Assembly: GCF_012927415.1 (NCBI RefSeq)
Contig: NZ_JABBPF010000172.1
Span: forward strand, 1 to 33,400
DNA: 33,400 bases
Origin: Polaromonas sp.
GTDB lineage: Bacteria > Pseudomonadota > Gammaproteobacteria > Burkholderiales > Burkholderiaceae_C
Direction of reading: 5' to 3'
Shown here: positions 1 to 8,494 of the stretch, one piece after another
Numbering within the stretch: the stretch's first letter is position 1
Layout of the letters: each line of letters begins with the position of its first letter
Notes under the pieces: model-generated
Told to the model about the DNA's origin: nothing
Database searches by the model: none
The model's input: only the letters and a program-made list of their open reading frames with translations
Position numbers and translations under genes: made by a program

Positions 1-34
1 AAAAAGGTGCCGGCGAGGCAGGGCGGCAGGGCTT

Positions 35-787
35 TCAGGGGGCCTGAAAGCCTGCGGCGCGGTAGGTGAGCACCAGCGTGTCACGCAGCCCGCTTTGCCC
101 TTGCTGGCCGTCAGCCGGGAAGATCGGTGTGGTCTCGTGAATCACCCGTTCGTCGTCAAGGAGTAGCGCTGTCAGCGGTTGCTGCATCAAAAATCGCACG
201 CCGTCAGGCCCATGAGCATCGAACACGCGCGTCTCACCTCCCTTGACGCCGCGCCGCGCCACCATCAACACCACCACAAAATCCACGCCGTCGCGATGCG
301 CGCCTTCGGGTGTGGGGCGACCGACGCCGCCGGCAGTATCAATACGGAACTGGTGCGCTTCGACATGCCAGCGCGGCACTGCCTTGACCTGCGCAAAAAG
401 GCGACCCAGGCTGGCCAGCAGCTCAAGCCAGGCGGATGCCTGGGCCACCGCAGGCTCGACCGGATCAAACCAGCGTTCAAACCCGCCATGCAGGGCGTTG
501 TATTCGGTTGGCTGCCAGTGCGCGCGATGCGGCGTCTGGGTCAATGCGCCACTGGGAAATTCCTGGATAAAACAGGCATGCCGCCGACGCCGGTAACAGC
601 CTCCGTCCCTGAGGTGGGCATCGGGCGGCAACCGGTCCCACGAGCCGGTCAGGTCGCCCCAGCGCTGTAGCCATTGCGGTGTCTGGAGTTGCAAGCTGGT
701 CGTGAAATCGGCCGGCATGAGCAGGCTCAAACCATCTTGGCGAAGGGCTTGAGCGGCTGGTTTTTTAACGGTGGCAATGTTGAACAT
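35..787 (-). CDS. 2OG-Fe(II) dioxygenase family protein (PF10014-like)
   Basis: A 250-residue protein that looks like a member of the 2OG-Fe dioxygenase family (PF10014, which includes amino-acid hydroxylases such as isoleucine 4-hydroxylase). The visible iron-binding set is an H-x-D motif (His164-Arg-Asp166 in AHRDGVDF) on the first strand of the core, followed by a strand with GGETRVFD and a distal His217 in VIHETTPI. Arg235 or Arg243 near the C-terminus could bind 2-oxoglutarate. The frame stays open 42 codons further upstream to 913, but that part has no family resemblance. The start at 787 gives MFNIATVKK and was chosen for that reason. The gene stands alone and diverges from the DUF1840 gene, so the context does not reveal the substrate. 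Family is fairly secure; substrate is unknown. Confidence 0.72.
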   Translation of the reverse strand: MFNIATVKKPAAQALRQDGLSLLMPADFTTSLQLQTPQWLQRWGDLTGSWDRLPPDAHLRDGGCYRRRRHACFIQEFPSGALTQTPHRAHWQPTEYNALHGGFERWFDPVEPAVAQASAWLELLASLGRLFAQVKAVPRWHVEAHQFRIDTAGGVGRPTPEGAHRDGVDFVVVLMVARRGVKGGETRVFDAHGPDGVRFLMQQPLTALLLDDERVIHETTPIFPADGQQGQSGLRDTLVLTYRAAGFQAP

Positions 788-965
788 GTCGTTTATTCTC
801 GCTGACCTGGCCTGCTTAAAAAGTGCACGCCCGGAAAAACCTGGACGGGGAACCTGAAAAGTAGTTGTCAGATAAAGAACGTCCGAAAAGAGGTGAAGCA
901 GACCTACACCCATGAAGCGGCCAGCTGCTCATAATGGATGGGTTATTAAACTGAGGAGCTCCAAA

Positions 966-1262
966 ATGCTGTACAAATTCAAATCAAAAGACCATGGGGA
1001 TGTGATCATGCTGGAGGCCAATGGCCGCCGGGTGCTGGAGATCATCGGCAAGAGCCCGGGCGACAAGGGAATTATCCTGCCCGAGCAGATGCCCGCCGCC
1101 ATCAAGGCCCTTGAAGACGCCATTGCGCTAGAGCAATCGGGCGATGAGGGCGCAGGCGAGGTGCCTGGCGACGGGCTCGGTTTGCACCAGCGCGCGGTTT
1201 CCTTCATCGACATGCTGCGGCGTAACCACGCGGCCGGCCACGATGTGGTTTGGGGCGTTTAG
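966..1262 (+). CDS. DUF1840 family small protein
   Basis: A 98-residue protein of the DUF1840 type, small cytoplasmic proteins of unknown function common in Burkholderiales. It opens with MLYKFKSKDHGDVIMLEANGR, a beta-rich start typical of the family, followed by an acidic helical middle (LEDAIALEQSGDEG) and ends with FIDMLRRNHAAGHDVVWGV, another familiar ending. The frame is open from 912, but ATG 966 is preceded by a good ribosome binding site (GAGGAG at about 952-957), so this start is preferred. A hairpin terminator follows at 1301-1328. There are no catalytic motifs and no function can be assigned. Confidence 0.8.
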   Translation: MLYKFKSKDHGDVIMLEANGRRVLEIIGKSPGDKGIILPEQMPAAIKALEDAIALEQSGDEGAGEVPGDGLGLHQRAVSFIDMLRRNHAAGHDVVWGV

Positions 1263-1300
1263 CCCGACGGGCGTGGCTTTCCTGGCGTTGGCGCCGTCTG

Positions 1301-1328
1301 AAAAAGGCCCTTGCGAGGGCTTTTTTTT
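1301..1328 (+). terminator. Rho-independent terminator after the DUF1840 gene
   Basis: An A5 run, the stem GCCCT-tgcg-AGGGC (1307-1320) and a run of eight T (1321-1328). With A-tract and T-tract on either side it can work in both directions, which suits its place between the convergent DUF1840 gene and the leftward Bug gene ending at 1338. Confidence 0.85.
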
Positions 1329-1337
1329 GTGGACAGG

Positions 1338-2354
1338 TCAATCGACCTTGGCGCCGGAAGTTTTTACCACCTGGGCCCACTTCTTGTGCTCGGCGTTGAT
1401 GAAAGCGGCAAACTGCTGCGGCGTGTTACCGCCAGGAACGGCACCCTGTGCGAGCAGCTTTTCCTTGATGGCGGGCGTGCTGAGCGACTTGGCCGCCTCC
1501 TGCTGGATGCGGTTGACGATTTCGGGCGGTGTGCCGGCCGGCGCCAGCAGGCCGAACCAGGAGCTGGCCTCGAAGCCCTTGAGCGCCGGGCCGCCCGCCT
1601 CTTCGACGGTGGGCACGTCAGGCAGGGCGGCCGAGCGCTGCGAACTGGTTACGGCCAGCGCCCTGAGCTTGCCCGACTTGATCAACTGCATCGACGAGGG
1701 CAGATTGTCGAACATCACATCCATGTCGCCGCCCACCAGCGCCATCAACGCAGGACCGGAACCACTGTAGGGGAAGTGGATCATGTAGGTGCCACTCATG
1801 GTTTTGAACAGCTCGCCGGCCATGTGGATGGAAGTGCCGTTGCCACTCGACGCCATATTGAACTTGCCCGGACTGGCCTTGGCCACGCGTATGAAGTCAG
1901 CCACGCTGTTGATGCCCGCCGCCCTGGCTTTTTCGGTGTTGACGATCATGACATTGGGTACGCCGGCCACCAGCGTGATGGGGGCAAAGTCCTTCTGCGG
2001 GTCAAACGCCATCTTGTTGTAAAGCGACTTGTTGATGCCGTGCGTACCCACGGTTCCCATCAGCAGCGTGTACCCATCGGCGGCGGATTTCGCCACTACG
2101 TCGGCGCCAATATTGCCGCCCGCGCCAGCCCGGTTCTCGACCACAAAGGGCTGGCCGAAAGCTTTCGACAGTTCGGGTGCCATCGCGCGGGCCAGAATGT
2201 CGGTGGTACCGCCGGGCGCAAAGGGAACGATGATTTTGACCGCCCTGGCCGGCCAGTTGCCCTGCGCAAAGGCTGAATTTGCTATGAAAATAATAGCTAA
2301 TAGTACCGAATTTATAAGGACGTGGCGGCGATTTCGCTTAAAAAATAGACTCAA
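1338..2354 (-). CDS. Bug/TctC-family periplasmic solute-binding protein (TTG start)
   Basis: Tripartite tricarboxylate transporter substrate-binding protein of the Bug family, which binds carboxylates or related small molecules in the periplasm. The mature part begins [26 protein letters not shown], the hallmark first strand and loop of Bug proteins. It carries a good Sec signal (KRNRR, a hydrophobic stretch, then AFA|Q). The frame is open to 2456, but an ATG start would put more than 30 odd residues before the signal. A TTG at 2354 has GGAG six bases upstream and gives 338 residues, the usual family length, so I chose it. A short palindromic repeat (2281-2297) lies inside the signal-peptide codons. 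No TctA/TctB membrane genes are nearby, so it is an orphan receptor; ligand unknown. Confidence 0.85.
   Translation of the reverse strand: MSLFFKRNRRHVLINSVLLAIIFIANSAFAQGNWPARAVKIIVPFAPGGTTDILARAMAPELSKAFGQPFVVENRAGAGGNIGADVVAKSAADGYTLLMGTVGTHGINKSLYNKMAFDPQKDFAPITLVAGVPNVMIVNTEKARAAGINSVADFIRVAKASPGKFNMASSGNGTSIHMAGELFKTMSGTYMIHFPYSGSGPALMALVGGDMDVMFDNLPSSMQLIKSGKLRALAVTSSQRSAALPDVPTVEEAGGPALKGFEASSWFGLLAPAGTPPEIVNRIQQEAAKSLSTPAIKEKLLAQGAVPGGNTPQQFAAFINAEHKKWAQVVKTSGAKVD
2281..2297 (-). repeat. AGCTAT-N7-ATAGCAAA short palindromic repeat, copy 1 (inside a signal peptide)
   Basis: On the minus strand GCTAT, seven bases and ATAGC, preceded by A and followed by AAA. It matches copies at 24923-24939 and 25842-25858. 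Here it lies in frame within the signal peptide of the Bug protein and encodes roughly AIIFIA. Confidence 0.7.
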
Positions 2355-2439
2355 GTCTGTCTCCGGTGGGTGGTGGCTGGGGTTGGGACAAACGATAACC
2401 TGAGCCTGCAAGCGCTTCAAGAGGGTTAGTCCGCGCATG

Positions 2440-2468
2440 AAAAAGCCGCCCGGCAATCACCGGGCGGC
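2440..2468 (-). terminator. Rho-independent terminator after the second Bug gene
   Basis: A perfect 9-bp stem GCCGCCCGG / CCGGGCGGC (2445-2453 and 2460-2468) with a 6-base loop. Read on the minus strand it is followed by a T run (the A run at 2440-2444). It ends transcription of the Bug gene at 2490-3476 and so separates it from the downstream Bug gene. Confidence 0.88.
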
Positions 2469-2489
2469 CTGGCAAAAAGGCAGGATTGT

Positions 2490-3476
2490 TCAGTCGGCAA
2501 ATTTGCCGGCCGCTTCGATCACCGGCTTTAGTTTGGCAGTTTCGGCCGTTACGAACGCCTTGTGCGCGGCGGGCTCGACCCGATTGTCGGTCACCACCAC
2601 GGCGCCCAGGCCTTCTTCCTTCTTGATGAAGTCGGGGTCTTTCAGCGCCAGCTTGAGGGCTGTGTTAATTTGGGTGAGGACGGCCGGCGGCGTACCCTTC
2701 GGGGCGTATAGCCCGTGCCAGATGGTGAGGTTGAACCCCTTCAGCCCCATATCTTGAAGAGACGGCAGATCCTTGAGCATCTTGTTGCCGGACAGCGGCT
2801 TTGCGGTGGTCACGGCGAAGGCCTTGACGCGGCCTGCCTCGATCTGACCGCTGGTGTTGGTGGTCTGGTCGCACATCAGGTCGACCTGTCCACCAAGCAG
2901 CGCGTTCATGGCCGGCGCGGTCCCGCCGAAAGGAATCGTCGTCATGGCGTCGTTGGCCTTGATGGCCGCCTGCCACATCAGACCGCACAGGTGAGACGCT
3001 GAACCCAGCCCGGCATGGGCAATATTGAGCTTGCCCGCGTTGGCGCGAATGTAGTTTTCAAAATCGCGGTAGTTGTTGGCGGCCAGCTGGGGTTTGCCAA
3101 TCAGCGTCATCGGCACTTCGTTAATCATGCCCAGATATTCAAAATCTTCGAGCGGCTTGTACTGCAGCTTGCGATAAAGGGCCGGCGCTGAAGCCATGCC
3201 AATGTGGTGCAGCAGCAGCGTGTGGCCGTCAGGCGCGGCCTTGGCGACTTTGGTGGCACCGATGGTGCCGCCAGCGCCGTTGACATTTTCGACCACAAAA
3301 TTGGCATTGCCGCCCATGGCTTTTCGCAGCGCTTCGGCCAGGTCGCGCGCCACGCGGTCGGTCGGGCCACCGGCCGCAAACGGCACTACGATCGAGATCG
3401 GTTTGGAGCCGGGGAAGGTTTGAGCGTTGGCAAACAGGGCCGTCGCAGCGACAGCCAAAACTAGCAGGCGTTTCAT
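2490..3476 (-). CDS. Bug/TctC-family periplasmic solute-binding protein
   Basis: A second Bug-family receptor of 328 residues. The N-terminus MKRLLVLAVAATALFANAQ is a clear Sec signal peptide, followed by PISIVVPFAAGGPTDRVARDLAEAL and a VENVNGAGGTIGATKVAKA loop, both diagnostic for the family. AAGG near the first strand and the LHHIGM segment line the expected carboxylate pocket. ATG 3476 has AAGGA upstream. It is distinct from its neighbour at 1338-2354 (a diverged paralogue), and a terminator between them argues for separate transcripts. It lies in the same direction as the PaaK-like ligase upstream with an 84-base gap, so co-transcription with the CoA-ligase/ABC locus is possible but unproven. 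Ligand unknown. Confidence 0.9.
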   Translation of the reverse strand: MKRLLVLAVAATALFANAQTFPGSKPISIVVPFAAGGPTDRVARDLAEALRKAMGGNANFVVENVNGAGGTIGATKVAKAAPDGHTLLLHHIGMASAPALYRKLQYKPLEDFEYLGMINEVPMTLIGKPQLAANNYRDFENYIRANAGKLNIAHAGLGSASHLCGLMWQAAIKANDAMTTIPFGGTAPAMNALLGGQVDLMCDQTTNTSGQIEAGRVKAFAVTTAKPLSGNKMLKDLPSLQDMGLKGFNLTIWHGLYAPKGTPPAVLTQINTALKLALKDPDFIKKEEGLGAVVVTDNRVEPAAHKAFVTAETAKLKPVIEAAGKFAD

Positions 3477-3560
3477 GGGTGTGTCCTTGATCTGAAAGCG
3501 ATGAGTTTAGGGGCTCCACGCGGCCGCAATAGCGCGGGAACTACGTAAGGGCAATCCCTT

Positions 3561-4823
3561 TCATTTGTAGCTGCGCGCGTCCTCAATCACCTTGCCGTCG
3601 TTGGGGAGACTTCCAGGGGCCAGCAGCTGCACCGTGCCACGCAGCTTGGTGACATCGCGGATGACTTCGCTGATTCGCTGGTCGAGTCCCGAGTGGGCCG
3701 TTGCCGACCCGGTTGCCTCGACTTGAAAGGTCATACTGTCGTTTGCCATCTCGCCGCTCACCACCAGTCTGGCCTTGATCACTTCGGGAAAACGCCGGGC
3801 AATGTCTGCCACCTGCCCAGGATGCACAAACATGCCGCGCACCTTGACAGTCTGGTCGGCGCGACCCATCCAGCCCCTGATGCGTGTGTTGGTCCGCCCG
3901 GTCGGGCAGCTGCCGGGCAACAGCGCCGAGAGATCCCCAGTGCCAAACCGGATCAACGGGTAGTCAGGGTTCAGTGTTGTCACGACCAACTCCCCCACCT
4001 CGCCCTCGGCCACGGGGTCGCCGGTTCCGGGTCGAACAATTTCCACGATCACGCCTTCATCGAGCACCAGCCCTTCGCGCGCCTCGGTTTCGTAGGCAAT
4101 CAGGCCAAGATCAGCCGATGCGTAACACTGGTAGCCTGCGATACCGCGCTCGCCCAGCCAGTCGCGCAGGCTGGGCGGAAAGGCCTCGCCCGAAACCAGC
4201 GCACGTGTCACGGTGGGCAGCGGCACCTTCATTTCGGCTGCTTTTTCCACGATGATTTTCAGGAAGCTCGGCGTGCCGATGTAGCCCGCAGGCCGAAGTT
4301 CGGCCATGGCCTGCACCTGTTGTTCGGTCTGTCCGGTGCCGCCTGGAAACACGGAGCAGCCCAGGGCGTGCGCGCCGGTTTCCATCATGGAGCCAGCCGG
4401 CACGAAGTGATAGCTGAAGCTGTTGTGAATCAGTTGGCCGGGGCGAAAACCTGCCGCATACATGGCCCGTGCCATGCGCCAGTAGTCCTTGCGCGTGCCT
4501 TCAGGTTCGTAAATGGTGCCGGGGCTGGCAAACACACGGGGCATGCAGGCGCCGTAAGCCAGCGCGCTGAAACCGCCAAAGGCGTCGCCACTGGACTGTC
4601 GCGCGGCCCGCTGGCGCTCGAGCAATTCATGCTTGCGCGTGACCGGCAGGCGAGCCAGAGCGGCGCGGGGAATGGGGGCGGCGCCATCAATTCCCTGAAG
4701 GAGGGCGGCAAAAGCAGGGGCATGCGTTTGTGCATGGCTGATTTGCCTCGGCAACCCGGCCATCAGGGCAGTTTCACGGGTCGCCTTTGAACGCGTCTCA
4801 AGTGAGTCGAAAAATTGGGTCAT
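3561..4823 (-). CDS. PaaK-like (phenylacetate-CoA ligase family) AMP-forming ligase
   Basis: A 420-residue adenylate-forming enzyme related to phenylacetate-CoA ligases, expected to convert a carboxylic acid, ATP and CoA to acyl-CoA. Family signs are the Gly/Thr-rich phosphate loop GGTGQTEQQ, the CYASADLGLIAYE segment, and YPLIRFGTGDLSALL followed by IRGWMGRADQTVKVRGMFVHPGQV. The latter is the PaaK-type hinge with the conserved Arg-Gly-Asp region and the C-terminal small domain. ATG 4823 is preceded by GAGG. It lies 22 bases after the LivF-type gene, so it belongs to the transporter operon and probably acts on the imported compound or an intermediate. The actual substrate cannot be read from the sequence; aromatic acids are a fair guess from the family. 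Confidence 0.85.
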   Translation of the reverse strand: MTQFFDSLETRSKATRETALMAGLPRQISHAQTHAPAFAALLQGIDGAAPIPRAALARLPVTRKHELLERQRAARQSSGDAFGGFSALAYGACMPRVFASPGTIYEPEGTRKDYWRMARAMYAAGFRPGQLIHNSFSYHFVPAGSMMETGAHALGCSVFPGGTGQTEQQVQAMAELRPAGYIGTPSFLKIIVEKAAEMKVPLPTVTRALVSGEAFPPSLRDWLGERGIAGYQCYASADLGLIAYETEAREGLVLDEGVIVEIVRPGTGDPVAEGEVGELVVTTLNPDYPLIRFGTGDLSALLPGSCPTGRTNTRIRGWMGRADQTVKVRGMFVHPGQVADIARRFPEVIKARLVVSGEMANDSMTFQVEATGSATAHSGLDQRISEVIRDVTKLRGTVQLLAPGSLPNDGKVIEDARSYK

Positions 4824-4845
4824 TGGGTGTGCATCCTCAGGGTTA

Positions 4846-5655
4846 TCAAGCCAACCAGCGCTTGCGGCGTTTGTAACTTTTTACGTCTTTGAAGCTCTTG
4901 CGCTCGCCGCCACCCACACCCAGGTAAAACTCTTTCACGTCTTCATTGTTGGCAAGGTCGCTGGCGGCGCCATCCATCACGACGCGGCCACTTTCCATGA
5001 TGTAGCCATAGTCCGCATATTTAAGCGCCATGTTGGTGTTCTGCTCGGCAATCAGGAAGGTCACTTTTTCCTTTTCGTTCAGATCTTTGACGATGTTGAA
5101 GACTTCTTCAACAATCTGCGGTGCCAGCCCCATGGAGGGCTCGTCCAGCAGCACCATGCTTGGGTTGGCCATCAGTGCGCGGCCAATCGCGCACATTTGC
5201 TGCTCGCCGCCCGAGGTGTACGCTGCCTGAGACGTGCGCCGGGTTTTCAGGCGCGGGAAGTAGTTGTAGACTTTTTCCAGGTTGGCCGCGACTTCAGTCT
5301 TGCTCTTGCGAGTGTAGGAGCCAGTGAGCAGATTTTCTTCGATTGTCAGGTGGGCAAAACAGTGGCGGCCTTCCATGACCTGCAGCACGCCGCGCTGCAC
5401 CAGGTCGGCCGGCGACAGATTCTCGATGCGCTCGCCGCGCAGTTCGATCGAGCCCTTGGTGACCTCCCCCCGTTCCCCCTTGAGCAGGTTGGAGATGGCG
5501 CGCAGGGTAGTGGTCTTGCCCGCACCATTGCCGCCCAGAATGGCGACAATGCGGCCCTCAGGCACCCGAAGGGACACGCCCTTGAGCACGAGAATCACAT
5601 GATTGTAGATGACCTCGATGCCATTGACGTTGAGAACGATGTTTGAATCACTCAT
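4846..5655 (-). CDS. LivF-type ABC transporter ATP-binding protein
   Basis: ATPase subunit of a branched-chain amino-acid/amide type (HAAT) ABC importer, 269 residues. Walker A is GGNGAGKT (residues 41-48), the signature loop is TSGGEQQ (147-153, with T where LSGGEQ is more usual), and Walker B is VLLDEP (168-173). The usual LivF ends near residue 237. This one has about 30 extra residues ending in a strongly basic stretch (KSYKRRKRW). It works with the LivG-type ATPase (9588-10511) and the two permeases. Two strong hairpins separate it from the binding-protein gene upstream. Substrate is not determined; association with CoA ligases suggests organic acids rather than amino acids. Confidence 0.92.
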   Translation of the reverse strand: MSDSNIVLNVNGIEVIYNHVILVLKGVSLRVPEGRIVAILGGNGAGKTTTLRAISNLLKGERGEVTKGSIELRGERIENLSPADLVQRGVLQVMEGRHCFAHLTIEENLLTGSYTRKSKTEVAANLEKVYNYFPRLKTRRTSQAAYTSGGEQQMCAIGRALMANPSMVLLDEPSMGLAPQIVEEVFNIVKDLNEKEKVTFLIAEQNTNMALKYADYGYIMESGRVVMDGAASDLANNEDVKEFYLGVGGGERKSFKDVKSYKRRKRWLA

Positions 5656-5674
5656 GATGGTGTATCCGTTTAAA

Positions 5675-5733
5675 CCAGGTGAAAGGGCAGCGCTACTGTC
5701 CTTTCACCTGGCGGCTCCCGGGAGCCGCCTTTT
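5675..5733 (-). promoter_or_regulatory. Two adjoining strong hairpins between binding-protein and LivF-type genes
   Basis: A perfect 12-bp inverted repeat (CCAGGTGAAAGG at 5675-5686 and its complement at 5700-5711) abuts a perfect 20-bp palindrome (5710-5729). On the minus-strand transcript they lie between the binding-protein stop (5804) and the LivF-type start (5655) and lack a following U run. They are more likely mRNA-stabilising or partial attenuating structures than a full terminator. Read on the plus strand the second one is followed by TTTT. Confidence 0.6.
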
Positions 5734-5803
5734 CAGTTATTCAGGCTGCGGTTTCCAGCGCTGGACGAGTCCGCGCTGTAGACCGCAAATCAGTGCCCAA
5801 ATC

Positions 5804-7135
5804 TCAGGACTGGCAATCTGCTGCGGCGCGCCGCGTCATCTTCTTGTCGGCCAGGTATTTGTCTGAAGCTGCCTTGACCAGGGGTTTGAGAATCTGATCG
5901 TCAGCCTGGATGAAGTCGGAACTGAAATTCCATTTGCTGCCGTCCCAGGTCTGAACGCGGGCCGAGGTCGAGCCCATGTGGTCGGAACAGGAAGTGGACA
6001 GCGGACGCATGACGCCCGAAAATCCCAGTGCGTCCAGCCGCTTCTGGTCGAGAGCCAGGTTCTCCAGGCCCCAGCGAACCTGCTCGCCGGTCATGACCTT
6101 GCCTTTGCCAAAGCGTTCCTGGGCCCGGCGCACTGCCTCAATGCTCAGCATCTGGATGATCACGCCACGGGTGTACAGCACCTGGCCGACTTCATCCTTA
6201 GGGCCACTTCCCTGGCCTTTTTCGTGGACATATTTCAGTATGTCCTGGATCACCTTGGGCTGCTGGCCAGAGGTGTTGAGCGCCAGCGCGTTGTAGCCTT
6301 TGGCGCCTTCGCCGACGTCCTTGACGTCAGGTTCTGCACCCGCCCACCACACGCCATACATCTTTTCACGTGGATAGCCGGTGGCTTGCGCTTCCTTCAG
6401 CGCTGTCGAGTTCATCACACCCCAGCCCCACAGCATGACGTAATCAGGGCGGCTCTGGCGCACTTGCAGCCAGGCTGATTTCTGCTCGACACCCGGCGCC
6501 GTGACGGGAATCAGCTGAAGCTCGAAGCCATGCATCTTCGCGCGCTCTTGAAGCAGCGGAATCGGCTCCTTGCCAAACGGGGAGTCGTGATAGACCAGCG
6601 CGATTTTTTTGCCCTTGAGCTTGTCCAGGCCGCCTTCCTTTTTGCCGAGGTGCTGGACTAAAATATCGGCGCCGGTCCAGTAGCTGCCCATCAACGGGAA
6701 GTTCCACTTGAAGGCCATGCCGTCCTGAGCGACGGACAAACCATATCCCAGCGTGATCAGCGGAACTTTGTCGGTCGCCACCTTTTCAGTCAATGCAAAA
6801 GTGATGCCAGTAGCCTGGGGGTCGAAAATGGCCACGCCAGGGCGGCTTTTGAGGCGCTCGTAGCATTCCACGCCGCGGTCGGTGGCATAACCGGTCTCGC
6901 ATTCTTCATAAGTCAGCTTGACGCCATTGATGCCGCCGTCGCGGGCGTTGACCATCTTGAGATAGTCCTGCTTGCCGTTGGCCCAAGGCACACCATTGGG
7001 AGCATAGGGGCCCGTGCGGTAAGACAGCAGCGGGAAAAACTGCTCCTTGGCTTGGGCAAATGCGCTGGTCGTCACCATTGACGAAGCGCCAGCGGCTACT
7101 GCAGCCACCGCCAGAACAAACATGCGAATCTTCAT
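5804..7135 (-). CDS. ABC transporter substrate-binding protein (Peripla_BP_6/LivK-like)
   Basis: Periplasmic receptor of the amino-acid/amide ABC family, 443 residues. The start at 7135 (MKIRMFVLAVAAVAAGASS...AFA|Q) gives a normal signal peptide and has AGGAGA upstream. The frame is open 16 codons further but that part is not signal-like. The mature part has LTYEECETGYATDRGVECYERLK and a GVAIFDPQATGITFALTEKVATDKVPLITLGYG core, typical of the Peripla_BP_6 subgroup found beside CoA ligases. It sits between the LivM-type and LivF-type genes and is the resident binding protein of this transporter. A second receptor gene lies at 12601-13791. Ligand unknown. Confidence 0.9.
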   Translation of the reverse strand: MKIRMFVLAVAAVAAGASSMVTTSAFAQAKEQFFPLLSYRTGPYAPNGVPWANGKQDYLKMVNARDGGINGVKLTYEECETGYATDRGVECYERLKSRPGVAIFDPQATGITFALTEKVATDKVPLITLGYGLSVAQDGMAFKWNFPLMGSYWTGADILVQHLGKKEGGLDKLKGKKIALVYHDSPFGKEPIPLLQERAKMHGFELQLIPVTAPGVEQKSAWLQVRQSRPDYVMLWGWGVMNSTALKEAQATGYPREKMYGVWWAGAEPDVKDVGEGAKGYNALALNTSGQQPKVIQDILKYVHEKGQGSGPKDEVGQVLYTRGVIIQMLSIEAVRRAQERFGKGKVMTGEQVRWGLENLALDQKRLDALGFSGVMRPLSTSCSDHMGSTSARVQTWDGSKWNFSSDFIQADDQILKPLVKAASDKYLADKKMTRRAAADCQS

Positions 7136-7258
7136 TGTTGTCTCCTGAAAATTAAAAAAGCAAAGCACTGGAAAAACTGTCACACCGGAAAATCGGAAAA
7201 CGCTTCACTGACAAAAAACACCTGGCTTGTTTTGAGTCATCCTTTCTCGCGCCAAGGG

Positions 7259-8335
7259 TTAGTGCGGGAAGGGCCACAGGCGAAGCTTTTGCTTGGCCGT
7301 TGACCAGAGCTTGGCCAAGCCGTGCGGCTCCACAATCAGGAACCAGACGATCAGGCCGCCGAAAATCATCAGCTCAGCATGCGAGACGCCGGCGGTGGAA
7401 ATTTCGATGCCGAAAGCCCCCAGCAGCACTGGCAGGATCTGGTTCAAGGCGATGGGCAGTACCACGATAAAGGCGGCACCAAAGAAGCCGCCCATGATCG
7501 AGCCCAGCCCGCCGATGATGACCATGAACAGCAGGCGAAACGACTGGTCCACCGAAAACGCCGCCGGTTCCCAGGCACCCAGATAGACAAAAGCCCAGAG
7601 TGCGCCGGCCACGCCAATAATGAAGGAGCTGACCGCGAACGCGCTAAGTTTGGCGTACATCGGGCGAATGCCAATGACTGCGGCGGCCACGTCCATGTCG
7701 CGGATGGCCATCCACTCGCGGCCAATCGCGCTGCGCACCAGATTTTTGGCCAGCAGCGCCACGACAGCCAGCACGCCAAGACAGAGCAGGTATTTGCTCG
7801 CCGCGCTCTCGATGGGCAAGCCGAACACTTGCAGGTTGGACACCGACACGGAGCCAGATGGCGAGTCCAGCGTGAACCACTTGATGCGCAGGAACATCCA
7901 GTCGCTGAAGAACTGCGCGGCCAGCGTGGCCACCGCCAGATACAGGCCCTTGACGCGCAGGCTTGGCAGGCCGAACAGGATGCCGAACACGGTGGCGCAA
8001 AGGCCACCCAAAATCAGTGCCGGAATCAGCGGCATGCCGGGAATGCGCATGAAAAAGTTGTAAGCGCCGTAGGCACCAACGGCCATGAAGGCGCCGGAAC
8101 CCAGTGAAATTTGCCCGCAATAGCCCACCAGAATGTTGACGCCGAGCGCAGCCAGCGACATGATGACAAAGGGAATCAGGATGGCGCGAAACACGTAGTC
8201 GCTGGCCAGCATCGGGACGGCCACAAACGCCACGGCGAGGATCAGCCCCATCGCGATGCGGTCCTGCAGAATCGGGAAGATTTGCTGGTCCGTGCGATAG
8301 CTGGTTTTGAATTGACCGTTTTCTCTATAGAACAT
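7259..8335 (-). CDS. LivM-type ABC transporter permease
   Basis: A 358-residue inner-membrane permease of the branched-chain amino-acid type. It has many hydrophobic segments, the family element GYCGQISLGSGAFMAVGAYGAYN near residues 70-95, the ATP-binding-subunit contact loop around GREWMAIRDMDVAAAVIGI, and GGLGSIMGGFFGAAFIVVLP near the C-terminus. It pairs with the LivH-type permease at 8495-9424. The first 30 residues are polar (FYRENGQFKTSYRTDQQ), as in this subgroup. No good ribosome binding site precedes ATG 8335, and the 159-base gap upstream contains a GC-rich repeat. Confidence 0.92.
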   Translation of the reverse strand: MFYRENGQFKTSYRTDQQIFPILQDRIAMGLILAVAFVAVPMLASDYVFRAILIPFVIMSLAALGVNILVGYCGQISLGSGAFMAVGAYGAYNFFMRIPGMPLIPALILGGLCATVFGILFGLPSLRVKGLYLAVATLAAQFFSDWMFLRIKWFTLDSPSGSVSVSNLQVFGLPIESAASKYLLCLGVLAVVALLAKNLVRSAIGREWMAIRDMDVAAAVIGIRPMYAKLSAFAVSSFIIGVAGALWAFVYLGAWEPAAFSVDQSFRLLFMVIIGGLGSIMGGFFGAAFIVVLPIALNQILPVLLGAFGIEISTAGVSHAELMIFGGLIVWFLIVEPHGLAKLWSTAKQKLRLWPFPH

Positions 8336-8396
8336 AAGGGTACGATGCTGTTAGGTCGCCATGGAAAAAGTGTTTTGTGGGGCCGTGCCCCGTTCA

Positions 8397-8488
8397 GCAG
8401 GGGCCGCGGAACCGGCTCCGCCGGGCCGCAGGCGCAGCGGCCCCCCCCGGGGGGCAGTGCAGTACACGAAGTGACAAGCGTGGGGGCC
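8397..8488 (-). repeat. GC-rich dispersed repeat, copy E1
   Basis: Read on the minus strand it starts with CCCCCACGCTTGTCACTTCG, continues with a C6/G8 run and TGCGGCCCGG, and ends with GGTTCCGCGGCCCCTGCT. It aligns along its length with copy E2 (9434-9526, plus orientation) and its first half with E3 (10366-10430). It sits in the LivH-LivM gap. Confidence 0.7.
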
Positions 8489-8494
8489 TCATAT

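Noticed and set aside
1311-2276. 321-codon plus-strand frame opposite the first Bug gene
   Set aside because: Antisense to a clear Bug protein, rich in Arg, Gly and His, begins inside a terminator.
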